Of a stretch of 64,000 nucleotides of DNA, positions 32,012 to 43,717 are shown piece after piece (within the stretch, counting starts at the first letter, position 1; the number at the start of each line of letters is the position of its first letter). Source of the DNA: Lasiosphaeria ovina (taxonomy: Eukaryota; Ascomycota; Sordariomycetes; Sordariales; Lasiosphaeriaceae). Under the pieces are notes generated by a model that was given only the letters and a program-made list of their open reading frames with translations, had not been told where the DNA came from and did no database searches. The stretch spans positions 1-64,000 of the forward strand of contig JAULSN010000003.1 of NCBI GenBank assembly GCA_033439765.1, given 5' to 3'. The position numbers and the translations under genes are program-made.

Positions 32012-33823
32012 ATGGAAATGGGACACGAAGTCATCAATGCTCTATGGCGTCCCAGCTTTGTCTTCAAGCATGAAGATTTGCGGGGCCGGTTGTCGAGGAG
32101 GAACGGTGGGGCCGTCACAACGGCCGAGCCATGGGACTCCTCACCGCTAAATCCCAAGAATCGTGTCAACGCTCTGCCACCTGCGGGCAGAACATGTCAA
32201 GCTTCGCGCTGGCGCGTCGATGGCGCCGCTTCGTTCAAGACGCGCTTCTTCGCGCTCCCTTTGGATTTGCTCGAGTCCAACGGCTTGCCGCCTCTGCGCA
32301 TCGACGTCTTTGTGCCCGATCAGGACGAGTATCCGCCCGCCCTCCGTCAAACGCTCGACGCAGCTTCTGGAGTTGCCGTGCAGCACCCTCCAGCCACTGC
32401 CGCCCTGGGCATCTCCCGCTACATCTGCCAAGCCCTAGACCGCCACTGCAGCCAAAACACGGGCTTTCTGCAGCGATATCGTCGCTTGCCCTTTGGCTCC
32501 AGAATCGTCATTGACGCCATCGTGACCAATTTGGCCGACATCGATCTTGTCGTTGAGCCAAATTACCAACTAGAATCCAAGGCAACCTCGTTGCCCGCAC
32601 TCAAGCAGCTCTGGGTCAGCCAAGTCGCCGAACACGATTGGCCCCCTGACATTGACATCGCCAGTCTTAGCGCCCTCCGCCAGCTCCACGACACCGTCAC
32701 CCTTGTGCGGTGCAATGCCTCTGCCAGCCGTGGGCGTGAACTGCATGGAAAGACGGCCATCTTCAAATCGGGCACCGATGGCTTTGATCATGTGCTGCAC
32801 GAGCTCAAATTCCTCCTCACCACGCCCTCGCATCCGCATATCATGCCGCGCCCCATAGCCATAGTGACAAAGAAATGCGGCTTTGGCGGAAAGCAAGGAG
32901 TGTTCGGATTTCTCGTGCCATACCTTCCCGCCGGCTCTCTCCGGGACCCTCTCCCGGCTCGGGACCGGTGCGGGGCGCTCGGCGACTCCCTTAAGCTTCG
33001 CTGGTGTGAGCAAGTTGCCTCGGCACTAATGCATGTCAAGGAGAAAGGAGGCACCTTCTACTCGGACCTCCGCCCAGACAATGTTCTATTGGGCTCACTT
33101 GGCGGCCTATTGTCAGAGCCGGCAGAGTCGGGCATGATCGCCGTCTTGTGCGACTTTGAGCAGCGTGGCAACTGGCACGAGTGGTGCCCACCCGAGATTT
33201 TGTACCCGCAATATCTAGAGAATCTTCGCAGCCACCGCCATCGAACCACGAACAAGGACTGGGACGAACTCATCGCATCATACACGCGGCAAAGACCTCC
33301 CACTGCTGGTGAGACCTACGTTCAGTCCAAAAATCGTCCGTGGTTTTCACTGTCTCGAGAAAGTCAGGAGAAGGCCATGGCTTACTGCTTAGGATTATTC
33401 ATCTACTGCGTGTTTGAAGGCATCAGCACCGTGTGTCCCAGTATGGCGTATGCCTACCCACTTGAACCAGAAATTTCCTTTCCCCGATTTCGCCAAACGC
33501 CGGCCTGCATACGCGACATCATCAAGGCTTGCACGGCAGACGCTCCGCAGTGGCAAGAATCAATGGAACCCAGACCCAGGCGGGTGGTACGGGCGGGCAG
33601 CCTCCTGTACCCCGAAGGACACACACACATGTCACCCAACGCGCAACAGATAACAGATTCCGTGCTCAGCACTGCACAAGAATGGTGGAAGTCCGAACTG
33701 GAGCAGGCACGAATCTTTCTCAATGGCCCTGAGTGGCAAAATCAACAGTTTGGAGCGCAGAGACCAAGCCTGGGCGAAGTCATGAGTTCATTGGGTCTAG
33801 CTAGGGATGAAATGGCGTCCTGA
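32012..33823 (+). CDS. Divergent protein-kinase-like protein
   Basis: Intronless frame, 603 aa from ATG 32012 (context GCCATGG); the frame is open further upstream to 31925 but that part looks non-coding. Residues about 240-470 follow a kinase fold: K252 in AIFKSG, a helix-C Glu in LHELKFL, a hinge-like LVPYLPAGSL, a catalytic loop YSDLRPDNVLL with D352 and N357, and DFE in place of DFG with D381. Key catalytic residues are kept although HRD reads YSD. The first 230 residues and the C-terminus have no recognised domain. It belongs to the large divergent kinase-like families of ascomycetes; activity is uncertain. Its 3' end is only 92 bp from the convergent amidase gene. Confidence 0.78.
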   Translation: MEMGHEVINALWRPSFVFKHEDLRGRLSRRNGGAVTTAEPWDSSPLNPKNRVNALPPAGRTCQASRWRVDGAASFKTRFFALPLDLLESNGLPPLRIDVFVPDQDEYPPALRQTLDAASGVAVQHPPATAALGISRYICQALDRHCSQNTGFLQRYRRLPFGSRIVIDAIVTNLADIDLVVEPNYQLESKATSLPALKQLWVSQVAEHDWPPDIDIASLSALRQLHDTVTLVRCNASASRGRELHGKTAIFKSGTDGFDHVLHELKFLLTTPSHPHIMPRPIAIVTKKCGFGGKQGVFGFLVPYLPAGSLRDPLPARDRCGALGDSLKLRWCEQVASALMHVKEKGGTFYSDLRPDNVLLGSLGGLLSEPAESGMIAVLCDFEQRGNWHEWCPPEILYPQYLENLRSHRHRTTNKDWDELIASYTRQRPPTAGETYVQSKNRPWFSLSRESQEKAMAYCLGLFIYCVFEGISTVCPSMAYAYPLEPEISFPRFRQTPACIRDIIKACTADAPQWQESMEPRPRRVVRAGSLLYPEGHTHMSPNAQQITDSVLSTAQEWWKSELEQARIFLNGPEWQNQQFGAQRPSLGEVMSSLGLARDEMAS

Positions 33824-33915
33824 GCTCTAGTCGTCAAAGTCGATAGGCAAACGGCATGTGGGACTCCCATGATCTTAGCCCTCTCTCACCTTGGATTCTA
33901 TTATGCTACCGATGA

Positions 33916-36173
33916 CTACCCATGGCCCTTGGCTTTGCACAAGTTCAAAGCTTCGACCACGAGTTCGGCCATGGCGAGTACCTTTTCCTCGCTCAGTCGT
34001 CTCCCAACGACTTGCACAGCGGCTGGCGCTCCGTGGTACGCCGATGCGTCATCTGATGAGTGGGGATTAGCCAAGACTCAAGAAATGACTGCATCTAACG
34101 TGCCACCTCACTTGAGTGATGTGCGTCATCGGTCAAGGCTGGGGGGTGGGTGGGTCTATCTTACACGCAGCCATGTTTATCGCATCTGTCTCGGTAATGG
34201 GCTTGAAATTCGGATCGGCAACATCAATGTCCTTGTCAACAAAGGTAACTGGGATCACGACAGTGGGAAAATCCAGTACATTTGTCGAGTTGGTGTATTC
34301 GGCATGGAAAAACTTTTCTGGCAGAAGCCCGGCTGTCGCAGTAACGGGCGAGATGAACACGTCGACGGGACGGCCGGTTCTTGTTAGTCCAGCTGTCGAC
34401 ATCCAGTACTCTTGGTACCGGTTCCGATAGTCGCGCATGTGGACTACGACGTCTTGGTATTCGGGCAATGACATGGGATCCCGCGGGCCATCGGGCTCGA
34501 ACAAACCCCTGATCTGAGGCACCTCGGGCTCACCCGACAGCTGCAGCGCCCTCCACACGTCCGGACATCCGTCTCCACGGGCGATGTGGCCATGGATCTG
34601 GTGGCTTTCTAGGTTTGATGGCGGGCCCCAGTCGATCGTCTATGTTATGACGCGTACAGATGTTAGCTTCTAGTTGTCAGATCAAGAGGCAAGAGAAAAC
34701 GGGTTCTCACCTCGTATCCAGCCTCTTGCAGGGCGCGCTTCACTAAGCCAAGAGCCCGCTGTACTGGCGGGTGGGGAATCACAATGCCGTCATTCTCCAT
34801 GAACCCAAATGTTGGTTTTAACTTGGCTAGGTCCTTTCCGGGGCAATAGTCTTCAAGCTCTCTCCACGGCAGTGGTACGACGTAGGGATCCTGGAGCCAG
34901 GGCTCGGTGGAAAGCAGAGACTTCAAGACGAGCCGAAGTGTGGTGACTGATCGGCCCATGATACCTGCAACTGTCGGCATGATTTGTTGGCCCGGACCCT
35001 GAGAAATACCGAATTCAAGTTAGCTTGAGGAAAAATGACACCCAATCGATTCCTGTGCTTCCTACCGTGTTAGCCACGTCCTTCATAGAGATACGGCCGG
35101 AAGACGGCTTCAGGCTGAAAACGCCGTTGAAGGATGCGGGCATGGAAACAGAGCCTCCGATATCCGTCCCGACGCCAAATGCACTACCCTTCAGTGCCTG
35201 CATGACAGCCTCCCCTGTTTCAAATGATTCACGTCAGTCAATCTCGGATTCCAATCAGCGGTCTCGGTATCTCGCCAGCTCTGCTCACCTCCCGAAGATC
35301 CGCCAGATGATAGGTGCTGATTGTGCGGGCTCCAAAGATAACCAAGGATGTTGTTACTCGTTTCAGGAGACTTGGCGAATCAGTACTGGACTTGATGTGG
35401 GTAATAGTCAAGCAAAACTCACCCAAATGCTTTGGACGAGAGACGTCTGCGTTTTTCGTTTGTCAGTCTTGGAATATATACTGGCAATCGATTGGCAGAA
35501 GACGCAACTCGCCTTTCCAATGGGTATCGCCCCGAGTCCATGGAACTCTTTGATGATTTCGCTCTCGAATTCCCGCTCCTTTCCTGTTCCCTTGTGGCCC
35601 TCGAAAGTGCCTATCCACCCTACAAAGGCCATGCAAGTCTCGAGGCCCTTGATGTGGAACTGGTCCTTCAGGGTGAAGGGGATTCCGTGCAAGGGGCCGA
35701 TAAGCTTATTGTGTGCACGAAAGTAGTCGTCCAACTCTGCGGCTCGTTTAAGCGCCTGATTGAAACCGATTTCAAGCATGTTCCGCGTCTGCTAAGGCTG
35801 TGAGCTATGGTCATATTCTGGCGCCGAGGTGGATTTCACGAACAAGCTGGTGGACGACTGCCGCACGCTTGCAGAACGCTGTCGTCACCTGGACAGCTGT
35901 GAAGGCTCCCGATTCCATCAGTCCAACGAGATCAGGAACATCCATGTCGGTAATCTGGCACGTTTCTGCATCAAGAAGCCCCTCGATGAAGGCACCGACG
36001 AGGCTTCGCCTGGCCTCAGCCCCTGCCACTACCGCCGGCGGCAGGACCCATTCTAGGGGTATTTTTGCAGCATCAGTCCGCTGCTTGTCAGCCACGATCT
36101 CCTCCCAAGATCTACCGGCATTGGGTGTGGTACCCGATAGGTGGGAACTTGAGGGGCAATCTGGACCGTTCAT
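33916..36173 (-). CDS. Amidase-signature hydrolase
   Basis: Serine hydrolase of the amidase signature family, splitting carboxamides to acid and ammonia. Eight exons (36173-35844, 35791-35513, 35446-35423, 35370-35289, 35214-35066, 34998-34711, 34639-34165, 34052-33916) give 587 aa. The Ser-cisSer-Lys triad is visible at about K152 (PFTLKDQF), S236 (GGSSGGE) and S260 (GTDIGGSVSMPA). The C-terminal YHGAPAAVQVVGRRL is a family hallmark. Exon 3 has only 24 nt, and the intron before it (35447-35512) must use a GC donor (GCGAGT) if the join is right. Both sides fit family continuity (GAIPIGK to TSLVQSIW to SPETSNNILG). The frame extends a few codons upstream of ATG 36173 without an ATG. Likely role: nitrogen scavenging or tailoring of an amide. 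Confidence 0.88.
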
Positions 36174-38936
36174 CGTATTGGCAAGTTGACTGGCTGGTTT
36201 CACGACTCGTGTTCATGCTCAAGACAGAATTTAAAGGGGTGGTCCGACAAAAGTACGCCTTCACTTGTACGTCCAAAGCAGAAGAAGAATTGGTCGAAGC
36301 ATGCGCCATTTCCTGCTTTTATACGGCGTATTATCTCATGGCTTCCACGTGTGCCTACGACTCACCACGGCGGCTCTTGTGGATGCGGAGGCCAAAGCCG
36401 AGGCCCAGTTATTACGTCGCCATGCGGCAAGCTGGTGTGTTGTTCGTCTCTGTTGCTCAAGACCCCTGTGGTTAGAGCACCCTTGGTGCAGTTGCGGAGT
36501 CGCGGATCTAGCATTAGTCCCATGGGCCTCCTTCCCAGTCCATCCAGCCAATCCAGTGGACGAGGATACGGGGCAGCGTATGAGGGTTTGGCTTTGTGCC
36601 CCTCAAAGTCCGAACTGTTGGCCCAGGTTCTCCGAGCTGGCCGCTGGCCGCTGGCCGCTGGGGTTTGATCTTAGAGGGTACCTCAATATTAGCTAGTATC
36701 CAGGGGATTCGAGCCGCCCCAAAGAGGGAGTCGCTCGCCTTGACGACATGTTTGTGTACCTTAATACCACCACAGATGCATAACCAGCGACATGGAAACC
36801 GACGAATGAAAAGCGTTGTAGTCCGCATACCCAGGTCTCAAGAACTTGTCCCATCAACGGTGCACTGCAAGCGCGCTGCATGTACAATGAGGACCCACAA
36901 ACACAGCTGCGCCGCACCCGGTTAAAGTGTCTCTACACCTCAATGGCCAGGTGCAACCGGTCAGCACTGGAGAACCAAGTCCGATTTGCTGGGTAGGATG
37001 CTGCCAGCCAAAATCCCTCGCTGCCACCACCTTGTCGGACCGAGTCTTGCAAATCCAAGCCACCACGCCACTCACCACCTGCCGACGACCAGCTGGACCA
37101 GAGGGCTCAAATCAGCTATTTGGCCATCTCGATTCGCTGGCAAATATTGCCGCACACGAATATCGGGGCAACACCCAATATAGGCAACCCGAAACTTTGA
37201 GTTTTATTGGGTGTTCTAAAAGAGTCGATGTTGGCCTCCGTCTAGGGTCGCTGTAGTCGTGCAGTCTTGCAGTGTTTGTGGCCAACACGTCGCAGGTAGC
37301 TACTAAAGCGAAGGACGAATGTTACGGTAACATGAATATATATCGTAACGGAATATATATTTCCTAATGCGAGTTTATGACTGGCTCATAACATTTCTTA
37401 GCCAAGTATCTAACCCTGACCTCATAACTTGAATAAATAGGTAGGTATCTAGCGTCTTATTACATTCTCTGTGAGCAGAGCTTTGCTTAATGTGGCGACA
37501 TGCCGTGCTACACTTAGAGGAAAAAGGGAAGAAGCATGAAAGAATAAATAATATACTTTTTTCCTAGAAATGGACACATGGCTGCGATCCAAAATAGATG
37601 ACAGAAAATTCCATCAGCGACTATAAGCACATGGCTGAAGGCCATCTTATAAGGGTGATAGGATTGAGATGGCGATAAACCAGGGTATGTTGTTGACGGG
37701 AAGGGCGTTTTCTATCGATTTATACCTAGTTACATGGGAGTACACTGGCAACTTTGACAAAAAAAGGTAGCTCATGTGCAAGTTTTTCGCCTTCGTCTTT
37801 GCACTGCCATAATGGACACAAGTTAATACTAATTCGCGCCGGAGTCCGAGGCTCGGAGAATAGATACAATTTCCACCAGAATGTGATTAACAGTGAAGTT
37901 CAGCCTAGAACCTCTCCACTTCCAGACCCGTGTAAAGCCAACTATGTAAATAGCAACTCAGTCTCTTCACCTGCAATCAATGCATACAATTCCCCGGCAA
38001 GACACACCCAGAATGCCACAACTGCATCTCATTTGGATTCGGATTCTATCCGAGTTGGATCTCCGCGCAGAGTATTAGTTTTACTGACGAATACGTGGAA
38101 TGGAAACCCGCACAAATCCAAACACGGCAGCAGATGATTCACAACCTTGGCAATGCGGGACGAGCACACCTGCTGGACCGTGTATCTTGGTAATTGGTTT
38201 ATGGCCCCGGCCAAGGACCAACGGCCCGGCGGTCGGCCGTGGCGCATATCTGGCGTGCTTGTGTGCATGAACAGCATCACCAGCGTCTGTAGTCCGCGGG
38301 TCGGAGCTTGGTTGGGTTTGAGATATAGGGTGCGGGTCACCGATGTTTGAGTTGGCAAGGTACCTAGGTACGAAACGACATAATAAAAAAGACGCGGTCA
38401 AGAGCAAGACTAACGCAGGCATGTTGCGTCGAAGGGAATAGCCAGATCAAGACCCGAATGAACGATGCAGAGTGTTCCCAAAGTGACTGACTGAACGGGA
38501 GAAGGAAAGCGCTAATTACATCTTATCTGTTAGGTGGATCTACGGATGAGAATGGTCGGTGAATGCTGCCTGCGGGCGAGTCAACCAGAAGCAACAGGGG
38601 CCAGGGACGAATGGGAAGGCTGTTTAAAGGACTTTCGATCAAGAGGCGAGTTTTAAGCTAACCAGGATCTGATTGGTTTGCCCACAGATTGTGTCAAAGC
38701 GGTTAACGACAGTCATTAAACTCGACAGAACACCCATCACAGGTGATATCGTAAACCGTCGACTTCAAGCATGGAAATTCACCACGCATCATACCCATAT
38801 CAAGGCATGGTTATTAGAAACCGGAATCGGCGATCCGTATAATGTTGGTGGCAAGGTACGTGTCTTGATATTGGACATAGAAGCCCAATAGCGTTATGTT
38901 TAGATTCCTCTAGTGATCGTACTATTCTATTTGGCA
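36174..38936. other. Long intergenic region, nothing recognised
   Basis: About 2.7 kb. Several short open frames exist on both strands, but none shows a family pattern or a consistent exon set. 37310-37560 is AT-rich with TATATAT runs. The first few hundred bases would hold the amidase promoter. Confidence 0.35.
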
Positions 38937-40762
38937 TTATATCTCCGCTGTCAGACCAATAGGCAGGAATCGTGCCTTGACGCCGGTGATCATGGCCATA
39001 AAGTAATATTGTATGTCGTCTTCGGGCGGCATATGGGTAACACAGATGTCGAATTCCTTTAGCAGCGAAGGGACGACTTTGAACAAGACCATCTCGGCAA
39101 GATGGCGGCCGGGGCACGTTCTTGAACCGCCACCCCAGATCAGGTTATATCTCTCCATTTGCCGAATCTGGTCGACGTCGCGGTCCTGCCTGTCCTCAAG
39201 CCATCTGTTGGGGTTATATTTGGTGGCATCTGGGCCGAATACTTCAGCGTTGCGGTGAAGGGCCACTGGGTTACAGCCCACTGTCGTTCCAGACGGAAAG
39301 TAGCAACCATGGGCTTCCATCCCGCCGCTGGGTACTGTCCTAGACAAGGACATACCGATAACGGGATACAATCTCTGGGCCTCCCTAATACTGGCCTGCG
39401 TATAACGGAGGCGAACGGCAGTGTCGTAACTGGTCGGACCGGGGACAGCATCACGCACTTCAGCTGCAACATTTTGTTGGGCATCCGCGTGGGAGCCAAT
39501 CATGGCCATGGCCGAGGTGAGTGCCGAACACATTGTCTCATGCCCAGCACCAAAATTGGTCATGGCCAGTCGACGCAGGTACGTCTCAGTAAACTCGGGT
39601 CTGTCCTTATGCAATTGGATAAGGTCAGCTAGGAGGTCCTTCCTACCAGCGTCCTTTGTCTGTTGCCTTGGATTCAGACGCAGTGCGGCAGCTACTCGTT
39701 TCGACGTCTTTTGATAGACAGGCTGGCACGTACTGTTAGTAACCACATTGGATCAGGAGAGAGCCAAGTAAGCTAACAGTGAAGAAGGGCTTGAAATTCT
39801 TGGGTGTCTTGAATGTCACGCCCCAGAGGTTTGAGAAGGTTCTACCCAGCGATCTCGAGAAGAATGCGGCGGCAGTGATGGTCGGAAAGAGGCCAAAAAC
39901 GCTCTTGCGCTTCCAGCCAAGATATCCCTGTGCGCTGGTGCCGGCGTCAGAGCCGTCTTGGATGTAGCCAGGCGACCAGGAAAGCACGACGGCCCCGAGG
40001 CATTCTACAGCAATGATGTGCATCCACTCCTTCAGATCTACCTCGGCACCCTTCAGGGATCTCAGCTTCGATATAACTTTATCGATCACGTCGTCGATCG
40101 CTGGTTCAAACTTCCGAAGATTAGATGTCTGATACAGGGGGCCAATGAGCCGTCTCTGCAGTCGATACCGCTTTATATCAAACTCTGAAAGAAAATCCAG
40201 CGTGTCCGGAAAGTGGAGCTTTAGTCGCCAGTCGATAGTAGGCTTGTTCAAAGACGTGGCCACTATTGAAGGCGGGGTCAGAAAAAGCTGAGGGTAACAA
40301 GGAGTGTTGACTTACGATAGAAGCCAGATTTATCAAATCCATTGCCCACACCTATTAGGTCTGCGTTTCAGCCTGCTGGTCTCCTGGGGGGGGGAGGGGG
40401 GGGTTAAGGAGTATGGAGGGATGGTTCTGACGAAAATCAGCGGTGGTCTCACTATAGATAGACTTGAATGCTTCGCTCGAGTCAAACCAAACCTCGTTTG
40501 GCCCAACGCGAACAGTAGGTCCATATTTTTGATGGAGTGTCTTGCCAAGCTGAAGCATGCGCCCATGGCGTGCGTGGTGAGCCTGCCAGACGTTCGAAAT
40601 GGCGGCAAGCCTGGGCCCGGGAATTCGGGCGAGAGGATGCAACACGAGGCGGTATGCGACAACCACAGCAAGAACCGTGACAAGGCAGGTGGCAGACACA
40701 ACCAGCGCCTTGGCAGCAAGATGAAGCAAGCCAAGCAACCACATGGAGATTGCACATGTCAT
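38937..40762 (-). CDS. Cytochrome P450 monooxygenase
   Basis: Haem-thiolate monooxygenase anchored in the endoplasmic reticulum. Four exons (40762-40453, 40351-40316, 40262-39778, 39722-38937), the second only 36 nt, give 538 aa in phase. The N-terminus has one membrane helix (about residues 8-38) then a proline hinge HPLARIPGPRL. The I-helix reads GAGHETMCSAL, the K-helix EAQR, the PERF-like motif NPNRWLED, and the haem loop WGGGSRTCPGRHLA with Cys at about 480. All catalytic motifs are present, so the gene appears functional. The overall pattern resembles fungal benzoate-hydroxylase/pisatin-demethylase-type families used in catabolism or secondary metabolism. Substrate and partner genes are not evident. 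Confidence 0.92.
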
Positions 40763-41304
40763 CGCGTTTCCCCCTTTCTGCTAATTACAACCCGCCTCTC
40801 TGTTCTAAGTAGGTAGGTAGGTGATTATTTGTAGTGTTCAGTGCGCAGAACAGGGTCCCTAAAATTCCAGGGGAGTGATTGGGTGTGTTCAAAAGTCAAG
40901 GCTTTGTAGAACGTTCGGCGACTGTTGTAAGGCGGGTATGCTTGACTTGGAAATGAAGCCATCGTCTGGCCTTCTTTTGGCTGGTTGATGAGAAGGATGG
41001 AGATGAGCGATGCGCCTCCCTCTTTCCGATGCAAATTTTACCCTCTGAACCAGATTTGGGGTTAGGGTTACTGCCCGACGTGATTCGGTGGACTTGGGCC
41101 CCTTTCAGTAGGCACCTGTAGCCACCTGTAGGCACACCTAATGGGCATGGATAAGTCAACCTGGGACTCTCGTATATTATCTGGCGCAAACGACGAGAAA
41201 AAGAAGCGGAAAAAGGGGCGGTAGATAATTAAATCTAAAGTCCGAAATACGTCATCAACATGTGTCATGAATTGTCATGTTACGGCCGTGGCGCCATCCA
41301 TCAA
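40763..41304. other. Intergenic gap
   Basis: P450 promoter plus the 3' flank of the next minus-strand gene. It includes two TTAGGG-type hexamers near 41059-41072, too few to call telomeric. No gene seen. Confidence 0.35.
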
Positions 41305-43148
41305 TCACTGCGGGGGACCGAGGCTCAGCACGTCCAGGCCATTCTTCAGCTCAGTCTTGCTGGGCATTCTCCCCAACTGCATAAGCTGCGCGCTCTGGGA
41401 CATGACGGGATCCATGCCCACGCTGGCCATGGCCACCACTGTTTCGCCCTTGGTGTAGAAAGCCGCCCATTTGCCCTGGTCAGGCGTGCCCTGCAGCACG
41501 ATGTCGTCCCATCCGCTGGCCATCGTGTTACCACAGTACCGCATCTGCGCTCCGAGCGCGCTCCAGAACACGGGCGTGAAGAACTGCGGTTCGAGGCTGG
41601 GGTTCACAATGTGGCTCGCCACCGTTCTCCCCGCGTTCTGCGCAACGTTCCAATGTTCGATGCGGACGTACTTGCCGCCGCCGCCGGGGCCGTGGTACGG
41701 GTACGTGGCAATGTCGCCGATAGCATAGACATCTTTGAGCCCAACGACGGAGAAGGACTCGTCCGTCTTGAGGCTCCCATCTCCTTCGAGGCGCACCACG
41801 CTGTTGTCTTTTAGGTACTCGGTCGCAGGCGCAACACCCACTCCGAGAATGACGATATCGGCTTCGAGCTTGGTCCCGTCCTTCAAGTGGACAAATCCTA
41901 CGCTCGATGGGTTTGAGGCCGACGGCTCGGCCTTCTCCACACCCGCCGAAAGGTAGAACTTGACTCCCTTGGCCTCGACTCCTTTCTTGACAATGTTGCC
42001 CACCTGTTCGCCAAGTACCCGCTCCAGCGGCGCCTTCTCCATGCCGACGACGGTGACGTCATTGCCGCTGGAAGTCGCAACGGCGACTTCCATTCCGATG
42101 AAGGACGAGCCAATGATAACAATCTTCTTGCCCTTCTCGCCGATGGCCTCGACGATCTTCTTGACGTCATGAACATTGCGCAGCGTGAAAACGTTGCCAA
42201 GGACCTTGAAGCCCTGCAGCGGCAAGAGCCTCGGCGTGCCCCCTGTGGACAGAACCAGCTTTCCATAGGCAAACTTTCCACCCGACTTTGTCGCGACTGT
42301 CTTGGTTCCAAAGTTGACGCCCGTGACTTCATCCTGGACAATGTCGACGCTCCCGCTCTTGAACCACTCCTCGTCTCGCCATTGTAGTTTGGCTAGATCG
42401 GTCAGCAGCGCCTTGCTGAGCTTCGGTCGGTCGATGGGCAGGTAGCCCTCGCTTGTGATGACTGTGATGGCGCCCTTGAAGCCCTTCTCGCGCAGGCCCT
42501 CTACGACTCCCAAGGCGCCGGATCCACCACCCACCACGACAACCTTGTCTCCTCCCGTCGCCGTGCACTTGAAGTTGGGCTTGCGGCGACCCGACCTGAT
42601 CGTGTCTGCATCACCAGTGATATAGACGGCACCGTCGCGCTCGGTGGTTTTGAAGACGGGAAGCGCATCAAGGCCTGGGGCATCTTCGATGTCGCCGGTC
42701 TTGCTGTTGAAGCACGCTACTCGAGGACGAAAAGGTCAGCAGCGGCCCAACTGCTCGCCCACTTACAAAACTCGACAAATATGCACGACGGGGCGGAAGT
42801 AGTCGAAATCAGGGAAACCAAGAGAGACGCACCTCCATGCCAAGGGCAAGTGAGCTTCCCGTTAGTGCCGAGAATTCCCTTGACCAGCGGTGCTCCATAG
42901 TGTGTGCATTTGGGGCCAATTGCCTGGACCTTGCCCCCGGCATTGAGGAGGAGGACCTTGGCATCTAGGCCTTCAACTTCGACCTCCTGTTTGTCGCCGG
43001 GCTGGAGGGCCAGCGAGCTAACGCCTTTGAGTTTGTATTCCAGCGACATTGCTGTTTTTGTTGTGGACAAGAATCGATGTGGGAAAGTTGCTGGTGCGGT
43101 GGGAAATGGGCGGATGAGGCGGAATACCAGTCGGGGGGTACGTGTCAT
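41305..43148 (-). CDS. Rieske-type AIF-like (AIFM3-like) FAD/NAD(P)-dependent oxidoreductase
   Basis: Two exons (43148-42833 and 42716-41305) give 575 aa. An N-terminal Rieske [2Fe-2S] domain shows C81-T-H83 (CTHYGAPL) and C101-PW-H104; the intron falls just after the second pair. The rest is a pyridine-nucleotide disulphide oxidoreductase fold with VVVVGGGSGALG for FAD, KIVIIGSSFIGMEVA for NAD(P)H, and VYAIGDIA near the C-terminal FAD site. This order matches AIF-like proteins and bacterial ferredoxin reductases that pass electrons from NAD(P)H to iron-sulphur partners. The first 33 residues are Arg-rich and lack acidic residues, fitting a mitochondrial presequence. Starts at 43262, 43148 or 43049 (cytosolic form) are possible; I chose 43148. 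Confidence 0.9.
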
Positions 43149-43717
43149 GGGAGGAGCTCGTCGAGATGAGGGGTAGTGGGCGAATGTCGGGTCAGAACTG
43201 AGCTGAGGGACGGGAATGGAGGGAATCGAGGAGCTGGACGAGAATGGGAAGACGGCCAGCAACCGGCGTCATGCAGAGGGTCTCTGATTCGTGTAGGTGG
43301 CTGAAAGTGGCTCGATAAGCGGCGCAATGGGCACCGGCCGTAGCGCATTGCCGTAGGTAATCACAATCCATCTGAGTGGCCCAAAGCCGTCTGAAAGCCG
43401 TCGAGCTCCCGTCTCATCTGTGCCAGCGATGCCGTCATAGTGGGGTATCTACACACTAATGCGCTCCCCCGGAAGGAGCCGTGAACCCCCAGGAAACGCA
43501 CGCAACTGCCCCCGCGTCAGCGCCATTCGCCCGCCTCGCCTTCGCGCGCTGACAAACGATTTTTCTTTTACTCGCGCCAATTTCCTCAAGCACGGAACAC
43601 CACTGCTCCTCGGCGGGCGCCACTCTCCCTCCCTCCCTCTCCGCTTCGGGACACGTTCAATAATCAGCACCCTGGCTATCGCTGGCTGAGCTCCTCTCCA
43701 TGGACGAGCAACGAATG
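43149..43717. other. Intergenic gap between tandem minus-strand genes
   Basis: Promoter region of the AIF-like gene and the 3' flank of the next regulator. The coding frame of the AIF-like gene stays open to 43262. Nothing else recognised. Confidence 0.35.
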
